DNA of 64,000 nt from Hyaloperonospora brassicae (taxonomy: Eukaryota; Oomycota; Peronosporomycetes; Peronosporales; Peronosporaceae), in assembly GCA_947650285.1 (NCBI GenBank), contig CANTFL010001103.1, forward strand, positions 16,854 to 80,853, read 5' to 3'. Positions within the stretch are counted from its first letter, which is position 1. Each line of letters opens with the position of its first letter. Made by a program: the position numbers and the translations under genes. The notes under the pieces are model-generated. The model ran no database searches, was not told the origin of the DNA, and saw only the letters and a program-made list of their open reading frames with translations. Shown here in pieces: positions 35,360 through 46,500 of the stretch.

Positions 35360-37057
35360 ATGGCGGCCACCCATTGGGCACCATTTGGACTGGGAGCACT
35401 TGTCGGGTCCGTTCCATTCACTTTAACCCGACCTCGCATAGTTAAGATGTCTATGCGGGGTGACTCAAGACACGCACATATCGCTACTATGCCAGCCTCT
35501 GCGGCAGACGATTCATCGTCTATTTTTCGTTCTCCGCCTGCATCAACAAGTGCTGCAGGTGCACGCGGTACAACACCGCGTGCGCATGATAACCCCGACA
35601 TTAAGGTCATCTATTCTGGTAAGTCAGACGTGTCTGACTCGGGCAATGTTCCAGAGGCGTCTCGATAACCGGCGACGCCTCAGTATTTACCAAGGCCACT
35701 GCCAAACGAACGGACTCGTGAGTTGCAACACATTCTGTTCGGCAGTGATGATGAAGGTGATCAGAGTGGTGATGAGTATTACTCCTTACCACCGCCGACT
35801 CGTGCTTCTTCGCACGAGCGTGATGACGATGGCGTGAGCCGTTGTCATTCTGGAAGCCGTGGTACCGACAGAGGTACCACTTCGAAGCGTGATGAGCCGA
35901 AGCCGTGGCGTCTGCCCGAACGGCTCATCAATAGATTGTCTCACGAGACAAGCCAACACCATTGAATACCCTTATTCGATGCGACTGAGCTTCACGGCTC
36001 GAGTTCCAGCGCGAAGAACTTTCGCGCTGAGGAAGAGTTTTATCTCGATGTTATCCATAGACATCGATGGTACAACGGCAACCAAAAGCGTGACAAGGCC
36101 TCGCTTTTGGCTACGTGGAACGCGTTCGTCCAAAACGTAAAGAATTTTGGACGAGAAGGGTGGCTTAAGAAACTTGAGGCGGTACGCCTCAAGTTTGAAA
36201 AGCGAACACCAACCGGTGCAAGGTACCGGTTGCACTGTTTGTCGAGTGAGGCAGACATCCCTTGCCTCACATGGGGAGACCCTTGTGCGAGTTGTGTTGA
36301 CAACTCGCAGCGTGCTCATAGAGACGTGTATTCCCTAAGTTTGCCCTGGGGAAGGGCACACATCTCGGCTGAGATGTGTGACGCGTTTGCAAACTTGCAA
36401 TCCGTCTACAAGCGCCTAATGCGTGTGTTTACCGATGGGCCCTTGGACCAATCGGATGAGTCTCGTCATAATGGCTGACGAGACCTTCAACGTCCATCAA
36501 CAGCTGAGAGCGGGGCTTCCAGCTGTTCCAAGAGGGTGGATACCCCCGCCACTGGACGAGGTAGCTCGTCCTTGATCCTGAATCGTCACGGTGGTTCAAG
36601 ATACGCTCCACTAGAAAGCGTTGACCACCGTGAGAATCCACCAAAGGATGTGGTAGAGGAGGAAAGACCTTCTCCAGATGATCCTGCTCACCATCTCGAC
36701 CCTTACGAGATGGATCGCGCAATCGTTGAATTGCGCGATGACTTGAAGCACGAGCGCGACCGGCGCTACGCTTTGACTGATACGGTGCGGAAGAACCGCA
36801 AGGATCGCGAAGCTGACCGGGCGAGAGACCGCGCCGATTACGCCACAGCGCAGCTTCAGGTCGAGCGGGATGTCCGCTCCCTTTCCGGCGAGCTGGCGAA
36901 AGCTCGCGGGGAGATATCTCGGTTGAGCTCCGAGGTATCTTATCTGCGCGACCAGACGGATTGTCTGGAGCGCGAACGCAAGAACTTGATGGACGTTCTT
37001 GAACATGGGGGATATCCTCATCGGATGAAGAAGGCTCGTACTGACAGTACGGTCTGA
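35360..37057 (+). pseudogene. Antisense additional ORF of the chromovirus, coiled-coil protein, three stops
   Basis: On the strand opposite gag-pol, a single reading frame runs about 1.7 kb and is broken only by TAA at 35666, TGA at 35963 and TGA at 36476. The segments between stops are all in the same frame and read like one protein of about 565 residues. Order: a Ser/Ala/Pro-rich N terminus (candidate ATGs at 35360 and 35447); an acidic LFGSDDEGDQSGDEYYSLPP stretch; a basic middle with EEEFYLDVIHRHRWYN and WNAFVQNVKNFGREGW; and a C-terminal coiled coil from about 36700 to 37020 (heptads rich in Arg, Asp, Glu, Leu), ending HRMKKARTDSTV. The family is unknown to me. It converges on pol and overlaps the integrase tail and chromodomain. 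The long common frame suggests a coding sequence lost recently. The alternative is a chance antisense frame. Confidence 0.6.
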
Positions 37058-37661
37058 GTCGCCCCACGTAAAACGTAGGATGCGTGCGCATCGTACGTGG
37101 CAATTCGATCGTGTATGCATTTCCCTTGCGATGCAACACTCGAAATGGCCCAATGTACCTCGGCAGTAGTTTACTACTGCCGACACTAGTGACTGCATGT
37201 CCAGGTAAGTTTACCGTAGACAGTAGTACTAGGTCGTTAACTCTAAATGAAAGAACATTTGCTCTTCCATTCTTGTCTGCGTTCCGTTTCTGGTGGCCCA
37301 CCGCATTTGCGATGGAGTCCTGAACGAAACGGACTATCGCTTCTCGAGTCAGCAGGAAGTTCTCTGCTGACTCTTTGTTTTGTATTTCAGTGCGCTTCGT
37401 GCGCACTGCTAAGAGATTGTTCTCTTCTTCAGCGAGGTTGTCCTCTTCCTCGCTGGCATTGTCGGAGACGATGCTGAATATACCAGCATCGTCATCATCA
37501 TCCGAGTCAGTAATAGCGTCGCCGCTATTATCGAGGTGATTTTCTTCATCGATGTCGACCTGATCGACATCGGCATCATGAGTGACGACGTTTGCGTCGA
37601 CACGTGATGAGCAAGAGCCGAAACGGTTTTTGCTCGAGCGATTCCCTCCCCCCATATCCAA
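36429..37661 (-). pseudogene. Integrase C-terminal region and chromodomain
   Basis: This frame continues pol after a frameshift at about 37640 relative to the upstream integrase frame. It holds an acidic stretch, the GPF/Y-like module (KLLPRYIGPFRVLHRKGNAY) followed by HPTFYVGRLRPY, a low-complexity stretch that mirrors the antisense coiled coil, and a chromodomain near 36450-36640 (FLVERILNHRDD, YLVQWRGYPPSWNSW). Chromodomains of this class bind modified histone H3 and steer integration. The aromatic and W/G/P landmarks of the fold are present. Confidence 0.85.
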
Positions 37662-39079
37662 GAGTCACACTCTAGAAGGGTGGGCACACGTGGGTAACGT
37701 AAGCCATTCACGTAAAACGGTGTGTGCTGTGTTGAAGCTTGCACCGAATTATTGATGGCGAATTCCACCATTGGAAGGAATTCGATCCAACTCGAAAACG
37801 ATTTAACATATCCTCGAAGGATCTCTTCGAGGACACGGTTCGCACGTTCCGTCTGACCATCTGTTTCGGGATGGTCAGAAGTGGACATCGTCAACCGTGT
37901 TCCGAGAGAACGGAACACGGTTTGCCAAAGTTTCGCCGTGAATTGAGGGTCACGGTCGGATACGAGTTCACGAAGTAACCCGTGGAGTCTAAAGACCGTG
38001 TCGAGAATTACACGATCACAACCTTGAGCCTTGATCGACTCGGGTACAGCAGCAAGATGCACCATCTTGCTGAACCGATCAACGAACACAAGAATACCAT
38101 TATTCTTGTGAGCGTCTTCGGGAAAACCGAAGACGAAGTCCATTGAAACGTACTGTAAGCACTCTGCCCGAACAGGCAGATGTTGCAATGGTGCACGGGA
38201 TGAAGTACTAGGCTTCACCCGTTGACAAACCTCGCAAGCACGTATGTACTTGCGTACAAACTGATACTGGCGGGGCCAGTAAAAGTCACGACTTACCGTG
38301 AGGTAAGTCTTTTCTCTACCACGATGGCCGCCTGTTGGGGCATTTTGACACTCATACATGATGCGTAAACGCAAATCATGATGAGCGGGTACGACGACAC
38401 GAGGCGTGTCGTCGGCAACATCTGTATAGTACAGCAATCCGTTGCGTGTACTATACCGATCTGATGAGGATCGGTACAAAGCCGGTAAATCCCTCATGAA
38501 TTTACTGGATTTATTCACTAGATGATCCATCAATCGCAGAAGATCCCTATCTTCCGCGTATGCTTTTCGTACGTCGTCGAGTAAGCTTGACGACGGGACA
38601 CTGACTGACAGTGTCGCAGCAGTAGGCTGATCCCCACTGTTTGGTTCTGCGTCCGGCTCGAAATCGGGCCGGCGCGAAAGCGCATCAGCGACGACATTGA
38701 GTCGTTCTGGTTTATACTCCACGTAGAAGTTATACTCCGCGAAGAAAGACAGCCACCTCGCCATCCTTTGCGAGAGGTGTGGGCTGTTTACGGCCTTGCG
38801 TTGTGACGCATGGTCGGTATACACGATGAACGGTCTATCTCCCAATAGATAGACCCGGAACTTAGCCAGTGAATATTTCATGGCAAGGAGTTCCTTGTCA
38901 TGCACTGAGTAATTGCGCCCAGCTGCTTGCAGCTGACGCGACTGATAAAAGATGACGCGCTCCGCGCCATCTGCGTCGAACTGCATTAACGCACAGCCGA
39001 TTGCAAAATCGCTGGCGTCACAGACCACATGAAATGGTCTGTCCTGATCTGCAATCGCCAATATCGGCGACTGCATCAA
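37409..39079 (-). pseudogene. Gypsy RNase H and integrase, one open frame
   Basis: 556 codons remain open. RNase H is first, with acidic residues in VVCDASDFAIG, DKELLAM, VYTDHAS and VVADALSRR. It is followed by the HHCC integrase zinc domain (GGHRGREKT to CEVCQRV) and the catalytic core with D in MDFVFGF, D in SDRDPQF and E in TERANRVLEE. These catalytic residues look intact. The frame then runs out of register near 37640, so the C-terminal module is in another frame. It acts with the RT to make cDNA and join it to the host genome. Confidence 0.9.
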
Positions 39080-39121
39080 GATTTGCTTGATATCTTCGAA
39101 TGAACGCTGACACCCAGCGTT

Positions 39122-40243
39122 CTATGACCACTTTACATTTTTCTTGAGTAACCAAGAAAGATGAACAGTCATCTCGGCGTAGTTGCGCGAGTACTTGTGC
39201 AAGTACGCCGTTAGACCAAGGAACTTCCGAAGTCCCTTGACATCGACTGGCACAGGCCAGTCGGTGATCGCCTTGATCTTTTCGGGATCAGGGCGTACGC
39301 CGTGTTTACCTACGATGCACCCAAGAAGTGGTATTTCGCTAGCCGCAAATATACACTTCTTGAGGTTTGCGTACAACTTATGCTTGCGCATAAGTTAAAG
39401 AACCTTACGGACGTGATTTCTATGAACTTCAACGTCCGTCTTTCCGTCCATAGCCCGACTATGGACGAACACATCGTCGAAGTAACTCGGTGCGAAATCC
39501 CGCACCGGTCTCAACAGATTTGTAACATATCTGTTGAACTTTGCAGGGGCATTACTCAGCCCCTGTGGCATCAATAGCCGCTCCCACAGCATACCGCTGG
39601 GTGTGATCACTGCTGTGCACGGTATGTCCCGTTCACGCATGAGGATCTGATAGAATCCATCCATCAGATCCATGGACGAAAAGATGGTTTACCTTGGAAA
39701 TACCATCTATGGAGACGTCCTTCCTCGGTATCGGCGTCTGAGCCGGTACCGTTGCAGCGTTCAATTTGTTGAATGCATGCACTATCCGCCATCCTCCTGT
39801 GGCCTTGCGCACACAGAAGGTCGGGAGATGTGAGGGGATGTCGATTCCCTCACATGGCCCGCTGCTAAGCGATCGGCAAATAACTTGTCGATCGCTATCA
39901 CTTGTTCACGAGGCAGTGGCCACTGCTTCATGACACTGTACTTCGAGCCCGGTTTGAGCTCGATCTCGTGTCGAGTTCCTTTGTCCTTAGGCAACTCGCA
40001 AGGTACGGATTCAGGGAACACATCCTTGAATTCGATCAAATCCTTATACAAAGGATTTGTTTGAAGCGACTCACAGGATTGAGACGTGTATCGCTCAATC
40101 CGAGTCTTCTCATTGAGGACACTTTCGTACATCGATGACCCGTTCGTTCTCAGCAAATACTGTTGCCGACCGAATATCGGCCACATACTCATCCTCTGTG
40201 ACGAGTATGCAGATCTGCTTGACTTTGCCACTACGCAGATCAC
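39122..40243 (-). pseudogene. Gypsy reverse transcriptase, broken
   Basis: Three fragments in different frames: 39782-40243 (VFPESVPCELPKDKGTRHEI, the RT entry), 39395-39673 (MDLMDGFYQI, QGLSNAPAKFNRYV and the catalytic YFDDVFVHS), and 39122-39391 (HKLYANLKKCIF, GLRKFLGLTAYLHKY thumb/connection). Frameshifts or stops lie near 39782, 39690, 39393 and 39120. The YxDD box is intact. Confidence 0.9.
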
Positions 40244-41447
40244 GCAAAAACCGTTTCGGTTCTAGCGTTGGCAACTGAGTTATCTCCGAAGTTAACTTCG
40301 GGAGCACAATCAGGTCAAGTGTATAAGCGCCTATACTTGATCGGTCATTGACCAAGACGTTCAACGTCTCGGTTTCTTCCTGGGAACTTGTTCCCACAGG
40401 TTGCTGAGGGCCTGATCCGTCAGAATGATACTCTTGAGGAATTCCTTGTTCAAGCACATGGAAACTTATCCCCTCGACGTCTTCTGACTGTGGCTATGAA
40501 AACACAGTTAGGGACGGGCCTTCAACGGTCGACTATCCAGTTGACCTAGGATGACCGTGTTGCCCTTTGGTGACAACATGCTTCTTCTGTCTAGGATGTT
40601 GCCCGCTAGGCATACATCCATGTCCCGATCCACTTGACTTATTTGAGTGGTAGACCTTCGGCGCCGCCTGTACTTCTGTACAGCCGCCGGGATCTTGCTC
40701 CACAGTGTAGTGATCAACTACACTGTGATCTTGTGCAGTCGTGCTAACGACCGTACCGCAAGTGAGGTTATCGCACGCACTAGCGGTACATCCACAAGCT
40801 TTTGGACGCTCCATGACGTTCATCAGATGGCCATCTGATGAACAAGCGGCAGGCATCTTCACGGATCGATGCTGCCAGCTCACTCTTGGCTCGTACCTTT
40901 TGAGCCAAGGTAATCCCAGGATGACATTAAATTTGTCATCCAGATCAAGTACGATGAAGTCATCATCGTACTGTTCGCCCTCCAACGTGTAGTGGATTCC
41001 TACTACACGTTTATAAACGGTAATCGATGCGCCTGTTGCAAGGCGCACCGTCATCCTTGTGAGGGGAATGTCGCGCTCAACGAACTTGAGCCTACAACCC
41101 TCTAGTGGCTGGCGACAAACAAAGTTGTTCGACGCCTCACAGTCTACTAGGGCACGAAGCGACAAATCATTTGTCGCTTCCAACTTCAAGGTGATGAGCG
41201 AAACGTCATCACCAGGTGCAGAGACACAAAATGATTGTGTATCTGGAGCAACTTTCGTCAAGAGATTTGCAAATTCTCTTGAGGTTGCTGGATGAGTAGG
41301 GCGCTCCGCCCCTACTGACCCCGACCATTTTTTGATGGTCCGTCTCGCTGTTGCGGTTTCGCAACAACGCTGGACCACGCCCATTGCCCTTTCTGGCAAA
41401 CGGACGTCCATTTCGCTCAGTACTGTTTGGTACTGGGCGTGGAGCAC
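40110..41447 (-). pseudogene. Retropepsin and linker, broken
   Basis: The frame 40533-41447 carries the aspartic protease fold: LVDCEASNNFVCRQPL, then VILGLPWLKRYEPRVSW. The active-site triad normally reads D-S/C-G; here it is D-C-E, which should abolish activity. The second half continues in another frame at 40110-40457. Confidence 0.8.
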
Positions 41448-42464
41448 TACACTCGTATGCGTAGTGCCCTAAATTCTGACAGAGATTGCACTTCTGCAAT
41501 CGCTTGTTGTTTGAAGAGCGAGGTCTCTTGCTCTCAACATAGCAGAGGTCCATTGGTTCTGGACCTCCGATCTCTTGTCGTCTTGGTAGACGATAAGAGT
41601 TTGAGCTAGCATGAGCCTGTCTCATGCTAAAGTCTTCATGTTCCGCGGCTGATATCGCATCTTCCAGCGTACTCAGCTCAAGGCGGAACAGGTGGCTCCT
41701 GACGGGCCCTTCTGCGAGCCCTTGCATGAACACCGTAATCAACGTGTGTTCATGGACTGGGTTAGCAGTTATACTACTCGCGAGGAGTCGTATATGTTGA
41801 GCGTAAGCGTGCACATCACGCTTACCCTGCTTGATTTTCAGGAGCTCTGAACGAGCCCTGAACTCAGCCCGTGGCGGCTCAAACGTTTTTCTGAACCGGT
41901 ACTTGAAGTCATCTAGCGACCTAAACACATTTGGCTCGCTACTCTCGAGCCCCGGGGACCAAGTTTGGCACGTCATTCCAAGTGGGTTTGAGCAAATGTG
42001 AGTTTCATTTGCTCATCTTCGACGCGACGAGACCTTTAGGCTCTGTCGAGTTCGACAAACCACAGTAACAGGGAGTCTTCCGGGACTACACTGTATTTGG
42101 AGATGTCAACTTTCATGACTTCGGGACGACGCGCATGTGCCGTCCCGCCCGCAGCAGCATGGAAATGCTGCTATCTCAACAGCTCTATCTGTTGAGCACT
42201 GAGTTCTCTCAACTGATTGGCCTGTTGAGAGCCTTGCTGGTGAAGCAAGGCTACTTTCTCCCTTTTGGCGACAAGTCCATTTTGAATGAACTTGGCTATA
42301 GCGGCATGTTGTTGGTCTCTGTCTAGAGACTCCAACATGGCGCGAATGGCGAAACCGCCTACGGTAGAACTCATTCGTTCTACCGCACTCCATTCGATGT
42401 CACTCAAATGGGTAAACCCTTCACGCGTGGCGTGAAAGGTCTCTTCATCATCCAACATGTTCAT
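41209..42464 (-). pseudogene. Gypsy gag with CCHC zinc knuckle, broken
   Basis: It starts at 42464 (MNMLDDEETFHATREGF). In-frame TAG after QIELLR (about 42172), TAA after FVELDRA (about 42038) and TGA after THLE (about 41977) precede a shift into the frame 41209-41976. That frame holds the capsid-like region (FRKTFEPPRAEFRARSEL, VHAYAQHIRLLA) and the CNLCQNLGHYAYEC knuckle. Gag packages the RNA; this copy cannot make it whole. Confidence 0.87.
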
Positions 42465-42493
42465 GTTGGATGCTGTGGTCCTTGGAAGGACTA

Positions 42494-42506
42494 CAAAGTG
42501 CTACCA
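42494..42506 (-). other. Primer-binding site of the chromovirus
   Basis: On the - strand, two bases after the 5' LTR, TGGTAGCACTTTG begins with the TGG expected from a tRNA CCA end. The first eight bases resemble sites that use an initiator-Met-type tRNA. The same core is kept in the fossil element at 19345. Confidence 0.65.
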
Positions 42507-42508
42507 GG

Positions 42509-42901
42509 TGTAACGGGGCACACCCTTGCGTGAACTTAACGACAAGGGTTTTGGTGCCCCGAAAGACGTACACGAGGCAAACTAGGAAGCGTAGATAAGG
42601 TAAAAGTAGAACTGCTATATTAATATAATTAAGTCTTTAACCACTGTCTCTCTGTTTGACTTAACTTAATTATACTAATATAACTGAATGTATGACGACG
42701 TCTACTCACCCCTCATTGCGCGCGTCTTGCGGCGATTGGTGGGTTGATATTGTCAAGATATCAACCAATGAGCAGACTCTTTGGTCGACCCATCAATATC
42801 ACCACCATTGGTGATATCGTTCAAAAAATATTCAGCTTAATATTCTTTATTGTCATTATCTTCTAAATGACAATTTCCATGTAACGGGCTGCCCCGTTAC
42901 A
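42509..42901 (-). repeat. 5' LTR of the chromovirus
   Basis: 393 bp. It matches 34924-35317 except for about 11 base changes and one missing T. It begins TGTAACGGGGCAC and ends GCCCCGTTACA on the + strand. The same end hairpin and palindrome are present. Confidence 0.97.
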
Positions 42902-43010
42902 CTTAACCTGAGGGATGATACCTTGTACCTTCAATACGTTGCCTTTAAGTTCACCAATTCGAAGAACACTTTACCACAACTTTATGGAACTATAGATTTT
43001 TCTTTCTGCT
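42902..43010 (-). repeat. Inverted-repeat partner B, part 2
   Basis: The reverse complement (AATTGGTGAACTTAAAGGC, then AACGTATTGAAG) continues the alignment with 20200-20275. It shows that the chromovirus at 34924-42901 inserted inside this older repeat. Confidence 0.65.
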
Positions 43011-46000
43011 GGATATCGAACTTCGACTAGCGATGACATATGCATCAGCGATAAGAATGAGATACGAATCTGATGCAAAAAATGATTGTATTGATGCTTC
43101 CGGAATGAGCTTCATCGACGAAAGGTTGGCAGGAGTGGAAGAGCATACTAATCGGTTCTGGTATTGTGAAGATGGAATGCATTATTATATATTAGTTTAA
43201 ATATCCAATTTAATGAAGAGATGACCCCTAGCAGAAATTATATGCACGCCGATCGGCGCCAATAAAATAACATATGCAGCCCGCTCGCAGCTACATCGCA
43301 TTCAAATAAAATTCTTTCGATAGCACAAAGACGCGTTGCATATCGCAAGCGATTGGATAGCACGCCTTTAACTAAGCTAGCTATCCCTGGCAAATCCACA
43401 CTACCAATTCGAATCAATTAAATCTTTATCTGCAGTTGTAGGTTAAATATTTATTGTCAAGTACAGCCGGTATATTTAGTATGTAGAAGATCTGTTACTG
43501 CCATCTTTGGCAAGACTTCCACATCCAAAACCGGTAATGGCTATCGTGCCATGTGAAGAGAGTTTCTGCCCGATAGACTGGGTCTTAAATCGTAAACAAC
43601 ACCAACTATTCATATTTGAGTATTCATGCCTCTTCAAGAGACCTAACGCGATAGTCAGAGGGTTCCCAGGTGTGACCATTGAGGCTTGTGTGTCCACATT
43701 CTCTAACAGAAATTAGCCTGTTCGTATCGTGGTAAAAGTCCAGTACCATCTAGTAGAAGCGGTAATTGCTTGTCAGATACATCAAAGACCCATGCATTTA
43801 CTTAAACAAGAGTCGACGCAGAATGAGAGGTATTCAGCACCATTACAGCTGGACAAATCTTTGAGATTACAGCAAATGGCTGACACAACATTTTATTCAG
43901 GATGGGCTACATACTAGCAATTGAAAAGTTTCACCGTCTTTATTCACGATAAAAAAGGGATAGTTGCTTGCGAAAGACGGCTTAATGTGTGGAAAAAGTA
44001 ACGGCGATGCGGCTCATCCTTGCGACCACTATCGCGCGCATCTACTTTGAGACCATGTAATGACTTACAAGGAGATCGGACGACGCGTCAGCGAATGAGG
44101 CACTCTATAGCAGCGTGTGTCACCCGGCAGGCCGCTCCGATACCAGTGTACCGGAACGATGAGCTTCGGAGGCCGGTTTTGAGACGATGCACTAAGGGCC
44201 GAGTCCGAATAAAGACTGATATGCATTTTTAACTCCAGTATGCCGCACCCGAATATAGACGGACAGAATTGCGGTCGTATTAGCAGAGTTGGTCTGCATA
44301 ATCGTAACATCACAGGGATAAAGTTGAAAGCATACATACAACAGCTTTGTTCCATCACCAAAAGATAGCATCGAGCAGCAGAAGCATCCATTCGAGAGGC
44401 GATTTTAAATTTTAGTATACAGTTGCATGTTCGGCACCCTACATGGTCCGCGTTTCTCCAGGAGACCGAAAAACGATCAGCCAACGGGAACACTGGCGGT
44501 CATGTCCTGGCGTAGAACTTTTTACAGATCTCGCACATATTAACACCATGTATATATACAATTTAAACCTGTACGGTATCTATTGTGTAAGAAGCGATAG
44601 ATCATACATGATGATTTGTTCGTCTTTTTTACGCAGCCGTTACATTTAGTACTTTTAATGACCTGATATATCACTCATCGAATAGGGCCTACACAGCCCT
44701 TACTGGTCGTGTTTGTTGTGCTACACGACGAAGGGCTTTGTTGCAGCTGGATATTCTGGGCTCCAGCCATTCCGAATAGCCCCACGATTTGTTTAAGGGT
44801 ATTTATGCTAATTTGATCGGATTTGATCGCTTGGTCACATGATTTCTGGATAACAAAGTGTTCTGATGATTTTGTTTGATAGCAGGTGTTTTCGAACAAG
44901 CGTCGACTAGCTGGAACGGACTTAACCTAAGCTACAAGAGAAAATTTAAAAACTACACAATCGTTTACTATGTAGTATGTATATATATATACTTTGACCT
45001 TCCGCCACTACCATAAATCTTCTTCTAGTAGTATCATCAATCTGGACGTATGTGATGTATCGAGACAACTTGCGGAGAAGTGAATCAAGAAGTGTGGACC
45101 GCAGATCGCGCTGCGACTAAGTACCTAGTCTTGCTGTGGGTATAAGCTACACTCTGAGGAACACCACACACTGCGATCTCGTGCACCGCGATCTTGGATG
45201 ATGAGATCTTGGGTGATGAGATCCAGTTAGAAGAAGGCTTGGGCGCGATCTTGGGGGCGCGATCTTGGATGATGTGATCTTGGATTTGTGATCTTGAGTG
45301 AAGCGGTATCGTAAATTGCGATCTAGAGATGATAAGGTCAAGGTAATATGGCGTGATCACCCAATACGATTGAAGATAAATCTTCGACAGTACATGGCGA
45401 CAAGTGGTGATCCATTTATAACAAAAAAAAACAGGTATAGCTATAGGACAAGACTATGCTTGGGTATTATTTAATGAGAAATCAATTTACTTCCAAGTGC
45501 ATAACTGTCGTTCTTCTTTCCGTAGGACTATTTGGAATACCGACGTCTGAGAAGGTCGAAAAACCACCAAGAACATCACTACTAGTTTATTTTTACAAAA
45601 GGAAAAGATATCTCCAAAACCCGTTCAGCTGCGATTGGACGCAGAGTGCAAGATCGCGAGACGGCTCAAGTGGTTAGAATGCTCGCGGGTCAAGCAACCG
45701 CTTTGGACTGCCGATCTCGTAGAGATCAGGGTGACTCATATCGAGCACTCAGTAAGTATACTCGTGATCGTGTGAAGAATATCATACATTCACCGACATA
45801 TCTCGAACACGGTCATGTTTTCCACCGACACGTGTCCACATGTAGTAGTTCAGCTCGCCCTATCGACGGATACAAAAGGTGAGGAAGGAAAAAAGCGCGT
45901 AAACGGAGTACGGCCTCCTATAGGCGGTCGTCTGGGCGCCAGTGGATAGCCGAGATCACAAAATATTGATGATCGCCACTCCACTACCCACTTACTTATA

Positions 46001-46081
46001 CTACGTTCAGCTTGAGCAGCTTCTCATACGTCAGTACAAGCGTTCCGTGCATCGTGACAGACCCTGTAGCGGAGCTATAAT
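43011..46081. other. AT-rich decayed region
   Basis: No supported gene. Near 44020-44050 the sequence GCGACCACTATCGCGCGCATCTAC resembles, on the - strand, the core of the Gypsy LTRs. It lies about where the 5' LTR of the second fossil element would be expected, so a decayed LTR is possible at about 43780-44240. Frames at 43507-43716 and 43729-43917 (+) are short and unrecognised. A TA run lies near 44985. Confidence 0.35.
45170..45340. repeat. Short degenerate tandem array (GATCTTGG type)
   Basis: About eight variants of a 14-20 base unit built on GCGATCTTGGATGATGA occur in a row, with variable spacing. The array is locally more GC-rich than its surroundings. Confidence 0.7.
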
Positions 46082-46500
46082 TGCAACGGGGCATGCCCTT
46101 ACCAAAGCACTGGTAAACCCTTGTATATTTTTTCAATTAACGTGTGCGTGCTCCCGGGTGTCACATACACGCGAGAGTTGAGGAAGCGCGAGGTAGAGAG
46201 CTGAGCAAAGGATGCTCAGAGTGAGGGGAAAGTGAACTGTATTTATTGTAATCACCTTTTTTGACCAACCCTCTTTGTCTTACTTGAACTATATACACCT
46301 ACAATATCGAGCGTCTTTTTCTCGCTTACCACCCATTGCGCGCGTCTAGCGATTGGCGTATTATATTGGAGATGTCCTGATTTAAGTCAACGAATAAGTA
46401 AAGCGCCCTTATGTATTACTCTTGGAGGTAATATTCCATCAAAATTCCTTTGCTCGGTAATATTGATGATTTCTTTTAAAGTAAAATGATTTTCACATTG
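46082..46500 (-). repeat. Degenerate LTR related to the chromovirus
   Basis: It begins TGCAACGGGGCATGCCCTT, alignable with TGTAACGGGGCACACCCTT, and holds the LTR core (ACCCATTGCGCGCGTCTAGCG) at 46331-46352. A TTACCA/TGGTAA hairpin (46099-46104 with 46111-46116) occupies the usual place. No internal sequence or primer-binding site lies next to it and the far end is lost, so it is probably an old solo LTR. No target duplication could be confirmed. Confidence 0.65.

Larger units (their letters stand above)
34924..42901 (-). mobile_element. Full-length chromodomain Gypsy (Ty3-type) LTR retrotransposon
   Basis: The element is 7978 bp and is read on the - strand. LTRs of 394 and 393 bp start TG and end CA. 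They differ by about 11 substitutions and one indel by eye. The flanking target duplication CTTAA (34919-34923 and 42902-42906) is perfect. Order on the - strand: 5' LTR, primer-binding site, gag with a zinc knuckle, retropepsin, RT, RNase H, integrase, chromodomain, polypurine tract, 3' LTR. Gag and pol carry several stops and frameshifts, so this copy is not autonomous. A long antisense frame lies near the 3' LTR on the + strand. The element sits inside an older repeat, making a nested insertion. Confidence 0.96.
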
